Assembly: GCA_037179385.1 (NCBI GenBank)
Contig: CM074179.1
Location: forward strand, 5,580,001-5,644,000
Reading direction: 5' to 3'
DNA length: 64,000 bases
DNA from: Holothuria scabra
Lineage: Eukaryota; Echinodermata; Holothuroidea; Aspidochirotida; Holothuriidae
Shown: one piece after another, positions 21,679 to 33,725 of the stretch
Numbering within the stretch: the stretch's first letter is position 1
Layout: each line of letters starts with the position of its first letter
The notes under the pieces: model-generated
What the model saw: only the letters and a program-made list of their open reading frames with translations
Told to the model about the DNA's origin: nothing
The model's database searches: none
Program-made: the position numbers and the translations under genes

Positions 21679-23396
21679 GATTCCTTGCCGTAGGCAGGCA
21701 AGGAATCTATGCGATGGTGATATCGTGTGTATGTTTGTGTGTGTGTGTGTGTGTGCGTATGTGACGCTTTGGCTTGTAAACACGATATCTCAAGAAGGGT
21801 AAGTCCGAGGGATCTCATACTTGGCATGTGGATTGCCCATATTGAGTAGATGATCCCTATTGTTTTTGGTGGACGTCAAAGGTCATTTGGGGTCACGAGA
21901 GGTCAAAAGGTCAAAATCTTGTAAACACGATATATCTCGAGAACGGTACATGTGACTATGCTCATATTTGGTGTGTGGGTTGGTCATATTGAGTAGATAA
22001 TCCCTATTGATTTTCGTGGAGGTCAAAGGTCATTTGGGATCACGAGAGGTCAATAGGTAAATTCCTAAAAAATTGTTGTACACAGTATCTCAAGAAGAGT
22101 AGGTGTGACTAATCTCATATTTGGTGTGTGCATTGGCCATATTGAGTAGTTGATCCCTATTGTTTTTGGTGGAGATCAAAGGTCATTTGGGGTCACTAGA
22201 GGTCAAAAGGTCAAAACTTCGTAAACACGATATCTTGAGAACGGTACATGTGACTATGCTCATATTTGGTGTGTGGATTGGTCATATTGAGTAGATGATC
22301 CCTATTGATTTTTGTGGAGGTCAAAGGTCATTTGGGGTCACAAGAGGTCAATAGGTAAATTCCTTAGAAATTGCTTGTAAACACGGTATCTCAAGAAGGG
22401 TAAGTGTGACTAATCTCATATTTGGTGTGTGCATTGGCCATATTGAGTAGATGATCCCTATTGTTTTTGGTGGAGATCAAAGGTCATTTGGGGTCACGAG
22501 AGGTCGAAAGGTCAAAACTTCGTAAACACGATATCTCGAGAACGGTACATGTGACTATGCTCATATTTGAAGTGTGGGTTGCTCATATTGAGTAGATGAT
22601 CCCTATTGTTTTTGGTGGAGGTCAAAGGTCATTTGGGGTCACGAGAGGTCAATAGGTAAATTCCTTAAAAATTGTTGTACACGGTATCTCAAGAAGAGTA
22701 GGTGTGACTAATCTCATATTTGGTGTGTGCATTGGCCATATTGAGTAGTTGATCCCTATTGTTTTTGGTGGAGATCAAAGGTCATTTGGGGTCACGAGAG
22801 GTCAAAAGGTCAAAACTTGGTAAACACGATATCTCAAGAACGGTACATGTGACTATGCTCATATTTGGTGTGTGGGTTGGTCATATTGAGTAGATGATCC
22901 CTTTTATTTTTGGTGGAGGTTAAAGGTCATTTGGGGTCACGAGAGGTCAAAAGGTCAAAACTTCATAAACACGGTATCTCGAGAATGGTACATGTGACTA
23001 TGCTCATATTTGGTGTGTGGGTTGGTCATATTGAGTAGATAATCCCTATTGATTTTCGTGGAGGTCAAAGGTCATTTGGGGTCAGCATGTTCAAAGCCTG
23101 ACAAGCTTTCCTGCACAGTCTTTCAAGAAATGTCACTTGTAGGGTCCTGTAACTTGTCCTGTAGATGGCACATAGTGAATACATGGTCCCAGAAGTTTTT
23201 GGTGGAGGTCAAATGTCATTTGGGATCACAACGGGCAAGGGGGATCTCAATGTAGGAAGATTGGATGCCTTGCATGTGTACTTTGTGGGCACATTATGGA
23301 GCCCTGTTAATTGAAAAACATTGCCAAGCAATGTCAATGTGAAAAAAGGCCTTACATTTCAGGGGCAAGGAATCACTAAGCCTTTTGGCTTTCTGG
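21679..23396 (+). mobile_element. Helentron-like element, family A, complete
   Basis: Starts T|GATTCCTTGCC at 21679-21689, folds back with GGCAAGGAATC, and has a GT run (21726-21755). About nine satellite units follow at alternating steps of about 145 and 156 bp. It ends with GGCAAGGAATC, the hairpin AAGCC-TTTT-GGCTT and CTGG at 23393-23396, followed by T. The left border is independently fixed by loss of homology with the paralogous intron at 29367. Confidence 0.75.
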
Positions 23397-23726
23397 TTAG
23401 CTCATACCAGCATGCAAGTGTGAGCTTTTGTGATCATGCAGCATCACTCTATCTGTCTGTCTGTCAGTCCTCAATTTGTGCTGAATGCTTTTTTCCTGCA
23501 TGCGTTTATGGATTTGCTTGAAACTTGGACATAATGTCTTGTGGGTAGTGGGCTATATGGACTTTTCTGGAATTTTGGTCCCTAGGCTATGTCCCATGTG
23601 GGCCTTATGGCCCACTTTATGAAATTCTTCACACATCTCTCTTCTCCTACAGATCATTTTGTACACTGGTGATGGTTTGTCATAATGGTACTCTGGTAGC
23701 GGTCCTTTTGGGGTGTTCATGTTTTT
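23397..23726 (+). repeat. Copy of the 'wide' intronic repeat
   Basis: Phrases such as TGAAATTCTTCACACATCTC, GGTGATGGTTTGTCATAATG and GGACTTTTCTGGAATTTTGG resemble the 310-bp units at 26400-27330 and the copies at 57170-57300 and 57790-58200. It represents a dispersed, degenerate repeat; no coding. Confidence 0.45.
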
Positions 23727-24615
23727 GGTTTCGATGAAAGAGAAACCTATGCATTCATGATGGCGTGTGTGTGTATGTATGTGTGTATGTGCGTGTGTGT
23801 GTGTGTGTGGATGTATGTGTGTGTGTGTGTTTGTGACACTTTGCTTGTTAACACGATATCTCAAGAAGGGAAGGTGTGAATGTTTTCAAACTTGGTACAT
23901 GGATGCCCCATAGTGAGAGGAAGAACCCTATTATTTTTGGTGGGGGTCAAAGGTCATATAGGGTCACCAGGGGTCAAACTCTGAAAACCTTGTTAACATG
24001 ATATCTTGAGGTAGAAATCTTGGATGAATGTCATACTTGGTATGTAGGTGCGTTATTGTCAGAGGAAGAACCCTATTGTTTTTGGTGGGTGTCAAAGGTC
24101 ATTTGGGGTCAAGGGTCAGACCCCGAAAACCTCGTTAACACGATATCTTGAGATTGGAAACTTGGATGAATGCCATACTTGGTACATAGATGCTCCACAG
24201 TGGGAGGAAGAACCCTATTGTTTTTGTTGGGGGTCAAAGGTCGTATGGGGTCACCAGGGGTCAGACCCCGAAAACCTTGTAAACGCGATATCTTGAGGTA
24301 GAAAGCTTGGATGAATGTCATACTTAGTATCTAGATGCATTATTATCAAGAGAATAAACCTACTGTTTTTGGTGGGGGTCAAAGGTCATGTGGGTCGCCA
24401 GGGGTCAAAATCCGAAAACATCGTTATCACTATTTCTTGAGATAGAAAACTTAGATGAATGTCATACTTGGTATGTAGATGCAGTATTGTCAAGGGACGA
24501 ACCATATAACTTTTGGTGGGGGTCAAAGTACATTTGGGGTCACCAGTGGTCAAGTCCGAAAACCTAATTATTACGACATCTTGAGATAGGAAACTTGGAA
24601 TGAATGTCATTTTTA
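23727..24615 (+). mobile_element. Helentron-like element, family B, 3'-truncated
   Basis: Starts T|GGTTTCGATGA at 23727 with GAGAAACC pairing back, then the palindromic GCATTCATGATGGC and a GT run (23764-23832). About five units of about 145 bp follow, with GGGGTCAAAGGTCAT and GGGGTCAGACCCCG variants. The array stops abruptly near 24615; no 3' hairpin or CTGG is found before the next element. Confidence 0.6.
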
Positions 24616-25639
24616 GGTAACAGTGTTCTCCACTAGCTGTTTTTGACCACAGGTGCACAACCAGGATAAAATCTGAAGAGTTCCCCCCCTCCCCCCACCC
24701 CCTCCCCTGGCACAAAAACAAAAACATTGGCCGCCCGGTCCAAAATTCTCTTGCACTAAGCCTAAAGCTAAAATTAGCAGTTTGAACACATGTGGATGGC
24801 ATAAGATTTGAGCAGGTGCATGCTGAAATATAGCTTGCTTGGCAGACGTGTTTGGCAACTGCTTCAATATTTTGCACTACGTAATAACGAAGGAGAAGTG
24901 CACATTCGACACCTGCCAAGAAGACAAAGTGAACTTCAACAGGAAATTTTTGTGGAAATTGTGATTGTTCCATACACCAATGATCGATCACATACTTGCG
25001 CAATCACAACAACTACTCGCGGCACATTCACTGCTTTCTCAGTGTGTACAGCTTAGCTAAAGGATCTCACAAATTTCGACAATGGAATCTCGGAAAAAAG
25101 TTCGCCATTATAAAAGGGGAAAAAGGTAAATAAATTAACGATGTTCTACAGTGTCAATTCTTGGTTTTTGGAAAAATTGAAAACACCAAGTGTCTACCTC
25201 CCTTAACTGAGAAATTTAAGCCCAAAATGTTTGGTTTGATTCAGCAAGTGAGCTAACGTTGGTACTTTCTGCATACGTTTGTGCTAGTCAGCAGTAGCCT
25301 ACATTCCTTTCACAAAGCAGGATCGAGTACTGAAAAGGGTCAATAAAAATCCATGTGGCCAAGAACATCTAAAATATTGTCAAGGCGTGTGTAATAGTCC
25401 CTCATACAACAATGTGCAATACTTTTGTGAGCTTAAGGCTTAAAGTTTTTCTCTACGATATAATTTTCTTCAGCATGTCTTGGCACTTTTGCCATTGCCT
25501 AAGCCTAGGTATAACACATAGGCCTAGGCTAGCCTATGTACATTGTGAACCTATACCTATACATATGATGTTTATCTGCAATATCCTAACTAGTAACTGG
25601 GAAAGCTGTGCAGTGGTGAATGCTTTCTTTTTTATTTTT
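24616..25639 (+). repeat. Intron stretch with a dispersed repeat (25180-25610)
   Basis: 24616-25170 shows no recognised feature apart from a C/A-rich run (24684-24725). From about 25180, sequence including CACTTTTGCCATTGCCTA, CAAAGCAGGATCGAGTACTG and TACAACAATGTGCAATAC is repeated with divergence at 55440-55850. It is an unclassified dispersed repeat, not coding. Confidence 0.55.
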
Positions 25640-26392
25640 GGTTTCGATGATAAGAGAAACCAATGGGATCATAATGGCGTTCGTGTGTATGTGTGTATGC
25701 GTGGGTGTGTGTGTGTTTGTGACACGTTGCTTGTTAACACAATATCTCAAGATAGAAATGTCTGACAGTTTTTAAACTTAGTACATAGATGCACCATATT
25801 GAGAGGAAGAACCCTTCTGTTTTTGGGTGGAGGTGAAAGGTCATCTGGGGTCACTCGGGGTCAAAGTCTGAAAACTTTAAGTTTAACGCAATATCTCAAG
25901 GTAGGAAACTTGGATAAACTTCATATTTGGTATATGTGGATGGATGCCTTATGGTCAGAGGATGGTTTCATCTTGTTTTTGGCAGAGGTCAAAGGTCATC
26001 TGGGGTCACCAGGGGTCAAAGTCTGAAAATCTTGTTAACATGATATCCCAAGATAGGAAGCTTGGATAGATTTCATATTTGGGTATGTAGATGCGTTATA
26101 GTCAGGAGATGGTCCCCATTGTTTTTGGCAGAGGTCAAAGGTCAGCTGGGGGATCAAAGTCTGAAACATTTTTAAATGTGATCTTTCAAGATAGCTGTCT
26201 GTCTCTCTCTGTCTGCATGTTTGTCTGTCTATGTATGTCTTTAATGGAGGTCAAAAGTCATCTGGAATAACAGAATTATTTTTTGAACATGCTAGTGTAA
26301 CACTTGACTGTGAAGATAATGGTGCATGATGGCATTATTTGAAATGGAAAATTTATATATCATCGAAACCTCAATGCATTTTTGCATTCTGG
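25640..26392 (+). mobile_element. Helentron-like element, family B, complete and short
   Basis: Starts T|GGTTTCGATGAT at 25640, followed by AAGAGAAACC and a short GT run. Three to four satellite units follow. It ends ATCATCGAAACC, the hairpin AATGCA-TTTT-TGCATT and CTGG at 26389-26392, followed by T. The 5' GGTTTCGATGAT and 3' ATCATCGAAACC are exact reverse complements, which defines the subterminal inverted repeat of the family. This is the cleanest type copy of family B. Confidence 0.75.
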
Positions 26393-26399
26393 TTGGATC

Positions 26400-27400
26400 T
26401 TAGGCCCTGGATGGCCTCTAGGGTCCATTTTGTGAAAGATTACAAAATGCTTAAGTCTGCCTTTGAATAATTGATAACGGAGGTGACAGTCTGTAATAAG
26501 GATGCTTTGTTAGTTATCTATGAATGGTATGCTAAAATTTTAGGTCCAAGGTCCCATTAGGGCCCTTTGGCCCTTTTTATGAAATTCGGCAAATTGCTCC
26601 ACCTCCTACAACTTGTAATGTAGCCTACAACTTTGATGCTTGCCTATATTAACACTAAGCTGTTGGTACCTTCGTTATGTACAGGATGTACAGGAAGTTT
26701 GGGTCCAGGGCCCAAAAATGTGGCCCTGAGGTCCATTTTGTTAATTGTGAGAGATATATTGCAAAATGATAAAACCTACCTTTGCATTTATGTTAAAAGA
26801 GTTGACAGTCTGTAATAAGGATGCTTGGTTAGTGATCTCTGTCGTTTATGCTGGAATTTTTGGTCCAAGGTACTATTCAGGCAGTTTGTCCCTTTTTAGG
26901 AAATTCTGCAAAATGTTCCACCTCCCACAATTTGTCTTGTGCAACTTTGATGCTTACCTTTATTGACACTCAGTTTTTGGTAGCTTTATGATGTACAGGA
27001 AGTGTGGGTCCAAGGCCCAAAATGTGGCCCTGAGGTCCATTTTGTTACATAAGAGAGGAATTTTATAAAAAAAATCTTTAAGCCTGCCTTTGAATTATTG
27101 CTAAAAGAGTTGGCAGTCTGTAGTAAGAATGCTTGGTTAGTGATCTGTGGATGGTATGTTTGAGTTTTAAGTTCAAGGCCCCATTTGGGCCCTTTGTCCC
27201 TTTTTATGAAATTCTGCAAAATGCTCCATCTCATACAAATTGCCTTGTAAAACTTTGAATGTTTGTTTATAATGACACTAGGTTGTAGGTACCTTCATTG
27301 TAAACAAGAATTTGGGGTCTAAGGCCCATGATTGTTGCCCAAGGGTCCCTTTTGTTAAATAAAACTTCAATAGCTCAACATTCTAGATCTTTCTTTGTAA
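26400..27400 (+). repeat. Tandem repeat, about three copies of a 310-bp unit
   Basis: Each unit contains the phrases AAGGATGCTT, GGTCCAAGGTCCCATTAGGG or its variants, CCCTTTTTATGAAATTC, CTTCGTTATGTACAGGA and GTGGCCCTGAGGTCCATTTT. Copies start near 26490, 26805 and 27115 with 10-20% divergence. Related single copies lie at 23560-23690 and 57170-58200. Confidence 0.75.
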
Positions 27401-27959
27401 GTATCTGCTACACTATTCCAAACTGGTATCTGCATGTGGATGTAATCTGTGGATCAGATGTCCCTGACTTTTGAGGGAGGCAGGTTTTAGTTTTCATTCT
27501 GTTGTCACAGCACAATTAACTTATTTCCTGCCTGGTTATTTCTGACCAAACTTTATCTTTTGTGGGAACAGTGAACATGGAAAAAAGTGGATTGAATTGA
27601 AGTAATAACAAGTCCTCCTTAAGAACCATCTGTATGCTGTTATTGTTGGCTTTGTCATGTTTCTTCTGGCCAGTCACCAAAAAGTTAAAAGAAGTGCAAG
27701 GGATCTCTTTGAGCACATTGTGTATCATGTTAGTGTTATGCATAGTCCAGATGGTTAAAAGTTCCTTTAGTTGGTTATTGCACAAAAAATTCTGATATGA
27801 TTTCACCCAAAGTATTAGGCAAGTTGAATTTAACCAAGGTTGCAAATTTCGTTGAACCCCTATGTCACTAGACCATATGTTTGACTGGACTTATTGGAAT
27901 AAATTCAAGATACATAATATATCAACATACGACCAGACATAACCAGATATCAAATTTCA

Positions 27960-28160
27960 GTAAAATATTTTATTTTGTCACATGTAATAGTAGGGGATGG
28001 CCAATTTCACATGTTAATTTGTCGCTTAATATCTGCACCTTAATGTCCACTTGATTGATATTGTTAAATTGCATGAGACTTCTTTTGTATAGCAGTAGTG
28101 TAAACCTACTGACAAATTTATATGTTACATATGCTAGGACTGTGATACAGCTCAAATGAA
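27960..28160 (+). repeat. 190-bp repeat, copy 1
   Basis: Sequence from ATATTTTATTTTGTCACATG through CTAGGACTGTGATACAGCT recurs almost identically at 29430-29620, flanking the duplicated EGF region. Confidence 0.85.
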
Positions 28161-28530
28161 ACAACCTGTTCCTGCTAGCACCATGCTTCAGTTCGCCACA
28201 TTTTTCTACATATAAAGTGTACATGATCTTCTTAGGCAAAAGCTTGTTAAATTTTAACCATGGGAGATATTAAGTGTCCTTTAGTACAGTGCATGGTAAG
28301 ACTTAATTTATTCTTTGCTTCCCTACGTCCCTAATATGAGAGACTCAAATTCCCTTGTCCGTTTTCATGCTGTCTCCGTGCAATTTAATTCGCAGTCAAT
28401 TTTGTCATTTGACAATTTGCATCCCCCTCTGTTCCCCCAAACCTCCCTTCCCCATCTCCCAAAAGGTGTGATACCTGTTTGTAGTCATAATTACCATCCC
28501 CCTCTTCCCCTCACCCCAAAAGTGTGACTT
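28155..28530 (+). repeat. Dispersed repeat, copy 1
   Basis: GAAACAACCTGTTCCTGCTA, TTAAGTGTCCTTTAGTACAG and AATATGAGAGACTC recur in order at 51215-51620. No terminal structure is visible; unclassified. Confidence 0.75.
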
Positions 28531-28549
28531 GTTATGTTAGGAGTCATCA

Positions 28550-29366
28550 TTTTTTTTTCCTTGTAAGGGATCAAAGAAGTAACATTTTCCGCAATTCTTC
28601 CCAAAAGTAGGCCCATATTTACATGTACAGGAAGGGAAATTTCCCCCCATATGTCCACATTTCTCGGGAAAGAGCCTCCCAGCGTTCCAACATTTACCAG
28701 CCATGAATATGAGCATGAAATACATGAGGTTACTGGGTTCTAAATTTGCAATAGTTGTAAGATATACTTGACCTGGGTAGATAGATTGTGTGATTTGTTC
28801 TGATTTCTGTCTAAAGTTTAAGAAATGTTGTGGAATTGTTATGGCCATTCAAGGTTGTATTTGTGAATATTCACTGTAGTCATGCAAATAATATTTGGTT
28901 CCATAAATTAAAATGATAATGACCATAAGTCAAATATTTCAAATTTTCAAGGGTTACTGAAGGTCATGTTGGCACCAGCGGTGGAACCTTTATACCATGT
29001 GCAAACTGCTCTAAAAGTTGTTCATTCTGTTACTGCATCCTGCATTTGCTTACTGAAAATTCAAGATGTCACTTTACAACCTTCTTAAAACCAAAGTTGA
29101 CATCATTTAGCTCCTGCATCCCTCTTTATTCATTTGTCATTCATTCATTCATTACTATTTTATTCATTTGCATGTTTTATTTTAGCATTGATACTAATCT
29201 GTTGTATCATTTGTAGCCTTGAACTGCACTGCCTCACCTTGTTTACATCATGGAATATGTGTTCCTGAATCAAATGAATCAACTGCTTGGTGTAACTGTA
29301 CAAAAGGATTAACTGGTCCACTCTGTCAAAGTAAGAATGTCTCAAAATGTACAAATATTAATTTTT
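28550..29366 (+). repeat. Segmental duplicate, copy 2 (contains EGF exon 7)
   Basis: Partner of 20865-21678, lacking the Helentron-like insertion that follows the first copy. It therefore preserves part of the empty insertion site at TTAATTTTT (29358-29366). Confidence 0.85.
29217..29330 (+). CDS. EGF-like exon 7
   Basis: Phase 1-1, 114 nt, acceptor TCATTTGTAG and donor CAAA|GTAAGA. It encodes LNCTASPCLHHGICVPESNE then CNCTKGLTGPLC, one codon shorter than its paralogue exon 6. Six EGF cysteines and two NCT sequons are kept. Confidence 0.88.
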
Positions 29367-29429
29367 CTTGACTACATAACCATATCAAATTTCAATAAAG
29401 ATGAAAGTAAAACTCCCCCATTGTCTAGA

Positions 29430-29620
29430 TATTTTATTTTGTCACATGCAATAGTAGGGGATGGCCAATTTCACATGTTAATTTGTCGCCTAATATCTGC
29501 ACCTTAATGTCCACTTGATTGATATTGTTAAATTGCATGAGACTTCTTTTTTTATAGCAGTAGTGTAAACCTACTGACAAATTTATGTTACATATGCTAG
29601 GACTGTGATACAGCTATTAC
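29430..29620 (+). repeat. 190-bp repeat, copy 2
   Basis: Near-identical to 27960-28160, a local duplication bracketing EGF exon 7. Confidence 0.85.
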
Positions 29621-30351
29621 TGATGGAGTTAGCAATTTTTCTACTGAAGGTGGTCCATCCCACACTGTTTGGAGTGCATACTCCAAACAATATGTATGTG
29701 TTCGGGGAGTACTAAGTTTTTGTTATGAGACCCCCGCATTTGCATTTGAAATAAGTAGGTTTGCATATTTGTTAACTTATCTCCTCTTTAAGCCTCTTCC
29801 AAGTTAAAAACACAATAACACAATCTAGGTTTAATAGGGGTTCTTCCTGGATGCAATAATGCAATGGCTTTGTTGCCAAACCCTACTATTAAGCGATGAT
29901 GAATTATGGTTTTGCAGTGAAACCATGTGTAGTGACTCTGAAGGGGGTTAAAGCATCCAGTCCAATCCAGTTTTATCAGACATTACCTATGGCGAAAGTT
30001 TACTCCTTTGTGTGGGAAAATATTCTGCTTTACAGGTCCTTAAGTTAATCTTTTAAGTTTAGTTGACCTTAAGATACTACTGTTATCCTCAAATAAACAC
30101 TTGATAGTCACAATGCTTTAATTGTGATCAAGGTTGCCTTGCACAGGATACAGTAGCAGTATAGATCTATATTTGGTCTCCTTATCATGTACGTTTAAGT
30201 TATCAAATTCCTTTTTTATTTTAATCCCTTCAGTTAGTTAATAGCATATTTTCCACAGTTATGGAAAGTCTAACTTTAGCATATGAACTTTGAAAAAGTC
30301 TGCATTGTTGATAACAATGTTGGATAAGTTTATTGAAGCTGTACTAAACCC
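29621..30351 (+). other. Intron 9, unassigned stretch
   Basis: Non-coding. A small perfect palindrome, TGTTTGGAGT-GCAT-ACTCCAAACA, lies at 29666-29689. Nothing else recognised. Confidence 0.4.
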
Positions 30352-30879
30352 TTAAAGTGGGCATGACTCGGCCAAAGTAAGTTTCTCGGTAAATGTTCTT
30401 TGGGTACACCTTGACATAAAGTGAATGATTTCCCTACTAAATTATGTCCATAAATACCAAAATACGACGTTGTGAGTTCCCAATTACAGGCTCGACTCAG
30501 CCCATTTGAAATTCGAAAGCGAAAAAACGTAAATGAGTGCGTCTCAAGATAATGACGTCATTGGAGGCAAGGTTAGCAACACTGTACCAGTGAGCTCACA
30601 ATCATCGAATCACGTACGGGGTAATGCGTGTTAGCAAGTACATCATTGCAAGCACCGGTGCTACCATAGCGGCACCGGTGGCCACTCGTTACATTGTAAA
30701 TTGTGCATTGCGCGGTGACTGCTTAGTAGTCACAATAGCACCTTCACCAAACAGTTCATACAGTAAAGACGCGCTCGTAGTAAGGACGCGCTCATTGTGG
30801 ACTGTCCATACAAGTTCATAGCTGTTCTGCCCAAACTGCATCTTTCTTGCACAAAAACAGAACTGTTTTTACACGCGCG

Positions 30880-31715
30880 TACCGTATTTACTCTATTAAA
30901 CGCCCCCTCTCTAATAAACGCCCCCCAACTTTTTCGTCACATTGCATAAAGTGAAATTGTTAATTCCAAAGACAATATGGTAAAAGGAAAATGAAATAGT
31001 CCTACCTTGAAGCCACGAAATCTCCTAAAGTCCCATATCCTGAAGTAAAAGGCATGTTTCTGCAACTAATTTCTGTTGATATCCATCACGCTATCACATA
31101 CCGCGAACCTGTATATACTGCTTCGTTTGCGGTTCGAAAGTGGTACTGTACATACCGTAGGAAGGCCTATGCAAATATTTGCTAGCCTACCCGAACAGCC
31201 TAACATGAAAATCCAAATTCAACACAGGAAAACTGTTTAACAGTGAAATGCTGTGAACGTGCACGTACTGCTAATATGTACGTGCATGGTGCTACTCACG
31301 GTAACTATTATGCAATTACCGTATGTACGTGCGTATAGCCGGCCGGTCAGGATAGTATCGTGAGGCCTGGCTGTATGCATGCCGCGGGCACGTAAAAAAG
31401 TCACTTCTGTGTGTAACGTTACATATCAAGATGTCGGCGAAAGCTGATCACACTTGCTAAGTTCAGAGTGCTGTTCGTGGCTACCATATTTATAGGGAAG
31501 TTTGGTTACCCATCATTGGGGAGGAGCTCACAGCTCATTGTGAAACTGACAACCAAATGGACAAATATGCCATAGCAGTTTATCAGAAGGGCTCAGATAA
31601 GAAACAAGTTGTGGGACACTTGCCTAGAGAAAAGTCACGTAAATTTGACTCTAATAAACGCCCCCCTCAACGAAAATTTCACGCCCCCGGGGCGTTTAAT
31701 AGAGTAAATACGGTA
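30880..31715. mobile_element. Nested element with GGGGCGTTTAATAGAGTAAA termini
   Basis: The left end reads ACCGTATTTACTCTATTAAA then CGCCCC from 30881. The right end is its inverse, GGGGCGTTTAATAGAGTAAA then TACGGT, ending near 31714. Further copies of CTAATAAACGCCCCC sit just inside both ends (30911 and 31651). It lies within the TTAA transposon. A target duplication is only suggested (ACACGCGCG against TGCACGCG). It carries the fragment at 31461-31646. Confidence 0.7.
31461..31646 (+). pseudogene. HIRAN-like domain fragment captured by a transposon
   Basis: The open frame reads VRGYHIYREVWLPIIGEELT, AHCETDNQMDKYAIAVYQKG and QVVGHLPREKS. The order G-Y-H-x-Y-x-x-x-W-x-P-x-x-G-E-x-L, then D-x-x-A-V-A-V, then V-V-G-H-L/V-P-R is the pattern of small HIRAN-related domains found in many invertebrate open frames. 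The fragment runs straight into the element's terminal repeat with no proper start or stop, so it is a captured piece and not a working gene. Assigned from pattern memory. Confidence 0.45.
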
Positions 31716-32096
31716 TATGCACGCGAACATATTGGCCAACAATTTGCTCCGAATCCCCACCATAGTCCGTGCCTTTCGCTCTGTATGTTGGATGAGTATT
31801 GTGATGCATTCATTTTCATGAAGTTGCTAAGATAAGGTAACTCTTCCAAGCGTTACATTAGTTCCACATCTAGATGCGCGTTCTTAAATAGGGCGGGGTG
31901 TGTGCCGCCAATTACGTCATAAAAGTCAGTTGACCTGTTGCGGCATTTTTCAAAATTGGATTTTGAATGTTTTCCTTCAAATATCATTTATGTCGAATTA
32001 TACAAGTTTTTAAAGGGATGTGAGATGATATTTGTAAAATACTGTATCGAATCTTGCAATGCACAAGTTTTTGTGGCTGTGTCATGCCCACTTTAA

Positions 32097-32784
32097 AGGA
32101 AATGCAGTAAACTCATGTAAAAAAATACAATAAGTTTTTTTCCTTTGATGACTGGCAGGGTTATGTAGTGTCATGGAAACATGCCAAGAACTGTTCAATA
32201 TCTACAGTTACAGATGACAAGGACAAAATAATCACTCTTCAATCCCATTTATGCCACCTTCAATTTGTAAGAGCTACACAATCAGGAGCTTATATTAGAC
32301 AAATGTGATAGTTTGCATTTATCAATAGCATTTAGAACTCAACCGCTTAAAAATCAGAACAATGTGACCAGACCTCACAAAGGGGAGGTTGCATGTAATA
32401 AAATTTTACTTTTCGGCAACATTTCTTTGTTGTAAGAAATTTTTTTTCACATCTAGACTTAGCAGTTAATCCCTTGTCCCTGAGGAAATTTGGCTTGTTG
32501 GTTACATGACAGATAAACTCCCATTGTCCAGTTAAACATCTTTCATTAAGTTTTACCTCAAGAAGTTCTAGACCAAACTTTATTGGATTAGGTAAAAGAT
32601 AACTATTTCAAGTGGTTCCAAAAAAGTATCTAAATTGTTAAGCAGGGGCATTCTTAATGATTATTTAATTGCAGTCATAAATCACCAAATCAAGTTATTC
32701 AGGGAAACTTTCCTAAATTATTTCCATAAAATATTGATTGATCAAGCCTATTCCATACTGCGATTATCTCCATCATAAATGATA
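32097..32784 (+). other. Intron 9, unassigned stretch
   Basis: AT-rich non-coding sequence; no exon, inverted ends or repeat seen. Confidence 0.4.
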
Positions 32785-33151
32785 ACATGATATTTTCAAC
32801 TTGGGAAGCTTGGATAGAGTTTACCTTTGATATGTGAATGCAATATTTTGAGAGGATAGTATATATTGATTTTGGTAAAGAGTTCAAAATGGGCCAAAGC
32901 CTGAAAACCTAAGTAACACAATGTCTTCAAAAATAGAAAACTTGGACACAATTCTTATTTGGTATATGGTGGATATGTTACATGGTGGGAAGATATTCCA
33001 TGTTAGTATTGACAGGTCATCTGGGGTAAAATAGAATTATTTTCCAACACATTGGCTTCACATTTGACAGGGGAGATGTGAGACATTATGGCATTGTTTG
33101 GAATGGAACAAATATTGATCATCAAAACTTGAATGCATTTTTGCATTCTGG
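32785..33151 (+). mobile_element. Helentron-like element, family B, 5'-truncated remnant
   Basis: Two and a half diverged satellite units, the pre-terminal phrase AATAGAATTATTTTCCAACA also seen before other family B ends, then ATCATCAAAACTTG, the hairpin AATGCA-TTTT-TGCATT and CTGG at 33148-33151, followed by T. Confidence 0.6.
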
Positions 33152-33480
33152 TTTATAACTTATCACAGACCAACTTGATGAAATGTAACTCTGATATATT
33201 GACACCATGGGTGCATCCTTAGCAATGGAATTTTAAAAACATTGTATGCCTTAGGGGCAAGATAGCACAATCAATCCAAGATCAAACTAATATGATGAAA
33301 AATAAAGAAAAACAAAACATTAACCCACAATGTGAATCCATGACTTTGCAGCTGCTTGCTTCAAGTTCACATTCTGTAGAAACTGTGCCAACTTCAATTG
33401 CTTATATTTTGAAACCTAAGGATGGGAAATAAATGAAACCTTTACACATGTTAGTGGGATGCTCAAATATTATTGTCCCA
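33152..33480 (+). repeat. Dispersed repeat downstream of family B ends, copy 1
   Basis: A segment with TATTGACACCATGGGTGCAT, TTAGGGGCAAGATAGCACAA and GTGAATCCATGACTTTGC is repeated at 36910-37310, 38361-38760 and, more diverged, 53290-53560. In three of the four cases it directly follows a family B terminus, so the terminus and flank were duplicated together. Confidence 0.75.
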
Positions 33481-33499
33481 CCTAATGTATAGAAGCATT

Positions 33500-33725
33500 T
33501 CACATAACATCATAATACTCCCCGGCGGCCATGTTGGAGTACATGTAACTAGGTAGGAAACAACACTGGGGGCGCTTGCTCCTTGAATGTGTACACACCG
33601 TGCATACCACAATGCACTCGATCTGTGCAGTGCGTTTGGCACAAAGCCACGAACATTTGGTCTGAATGACCTCCAGCATGGCGGTTCCGTGACGTAATTG
33701 CAAAGCCTCTGTATTACCCAACTAC
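33500..33725. mobile_element. Possible MITE or transposon end (GC-rich)
   Basis: GGCGGCCATGTTGGA at about 33523 and TCCAGCATGGCGGTTCC at about 33671 are imperfect inverted repeats. The right side reads, on the minus strand, GGGTAATACAGAGGC and ATTACGTCACGGAACCGCC, an element-like GC-rich block in an AT-rich intron. The borders are uncertain. Confidence 0.35.

Larger units (their letters stand above)
30352..32096. mobile_element. TTAA-target DNA transposon (piggyBac/Kolobok-like ends), non-autonomous
   Basis: TTAA at 30352-30355 and 32093-32096 flank inverted ends AGTGGGCATGAC (30356-30367) and GTCATGCCCACT (32081-32092); similarity continues inwards as CTCGGCCA against CACAGCCA. TTAA duplication is typical of piggyBac and Kolobok transposons. 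The interior is GC-richer than its surroundings, has no transposase frame and hosts the nested element at 30880-31715. Confidence 0.75.

Noticed and set aside
23553..23864. Histidine/threonine-rich minus-strand peptide
   Set aside because: Translation of the GT microsatellite at the start of a family B element.
24386..25003. 205-codon open frame on the minus strand
   Set aside because: Runs across family B satellite units and unrelated intron; no domain, no splice logic, and the longest of many chance frames in the satellite.
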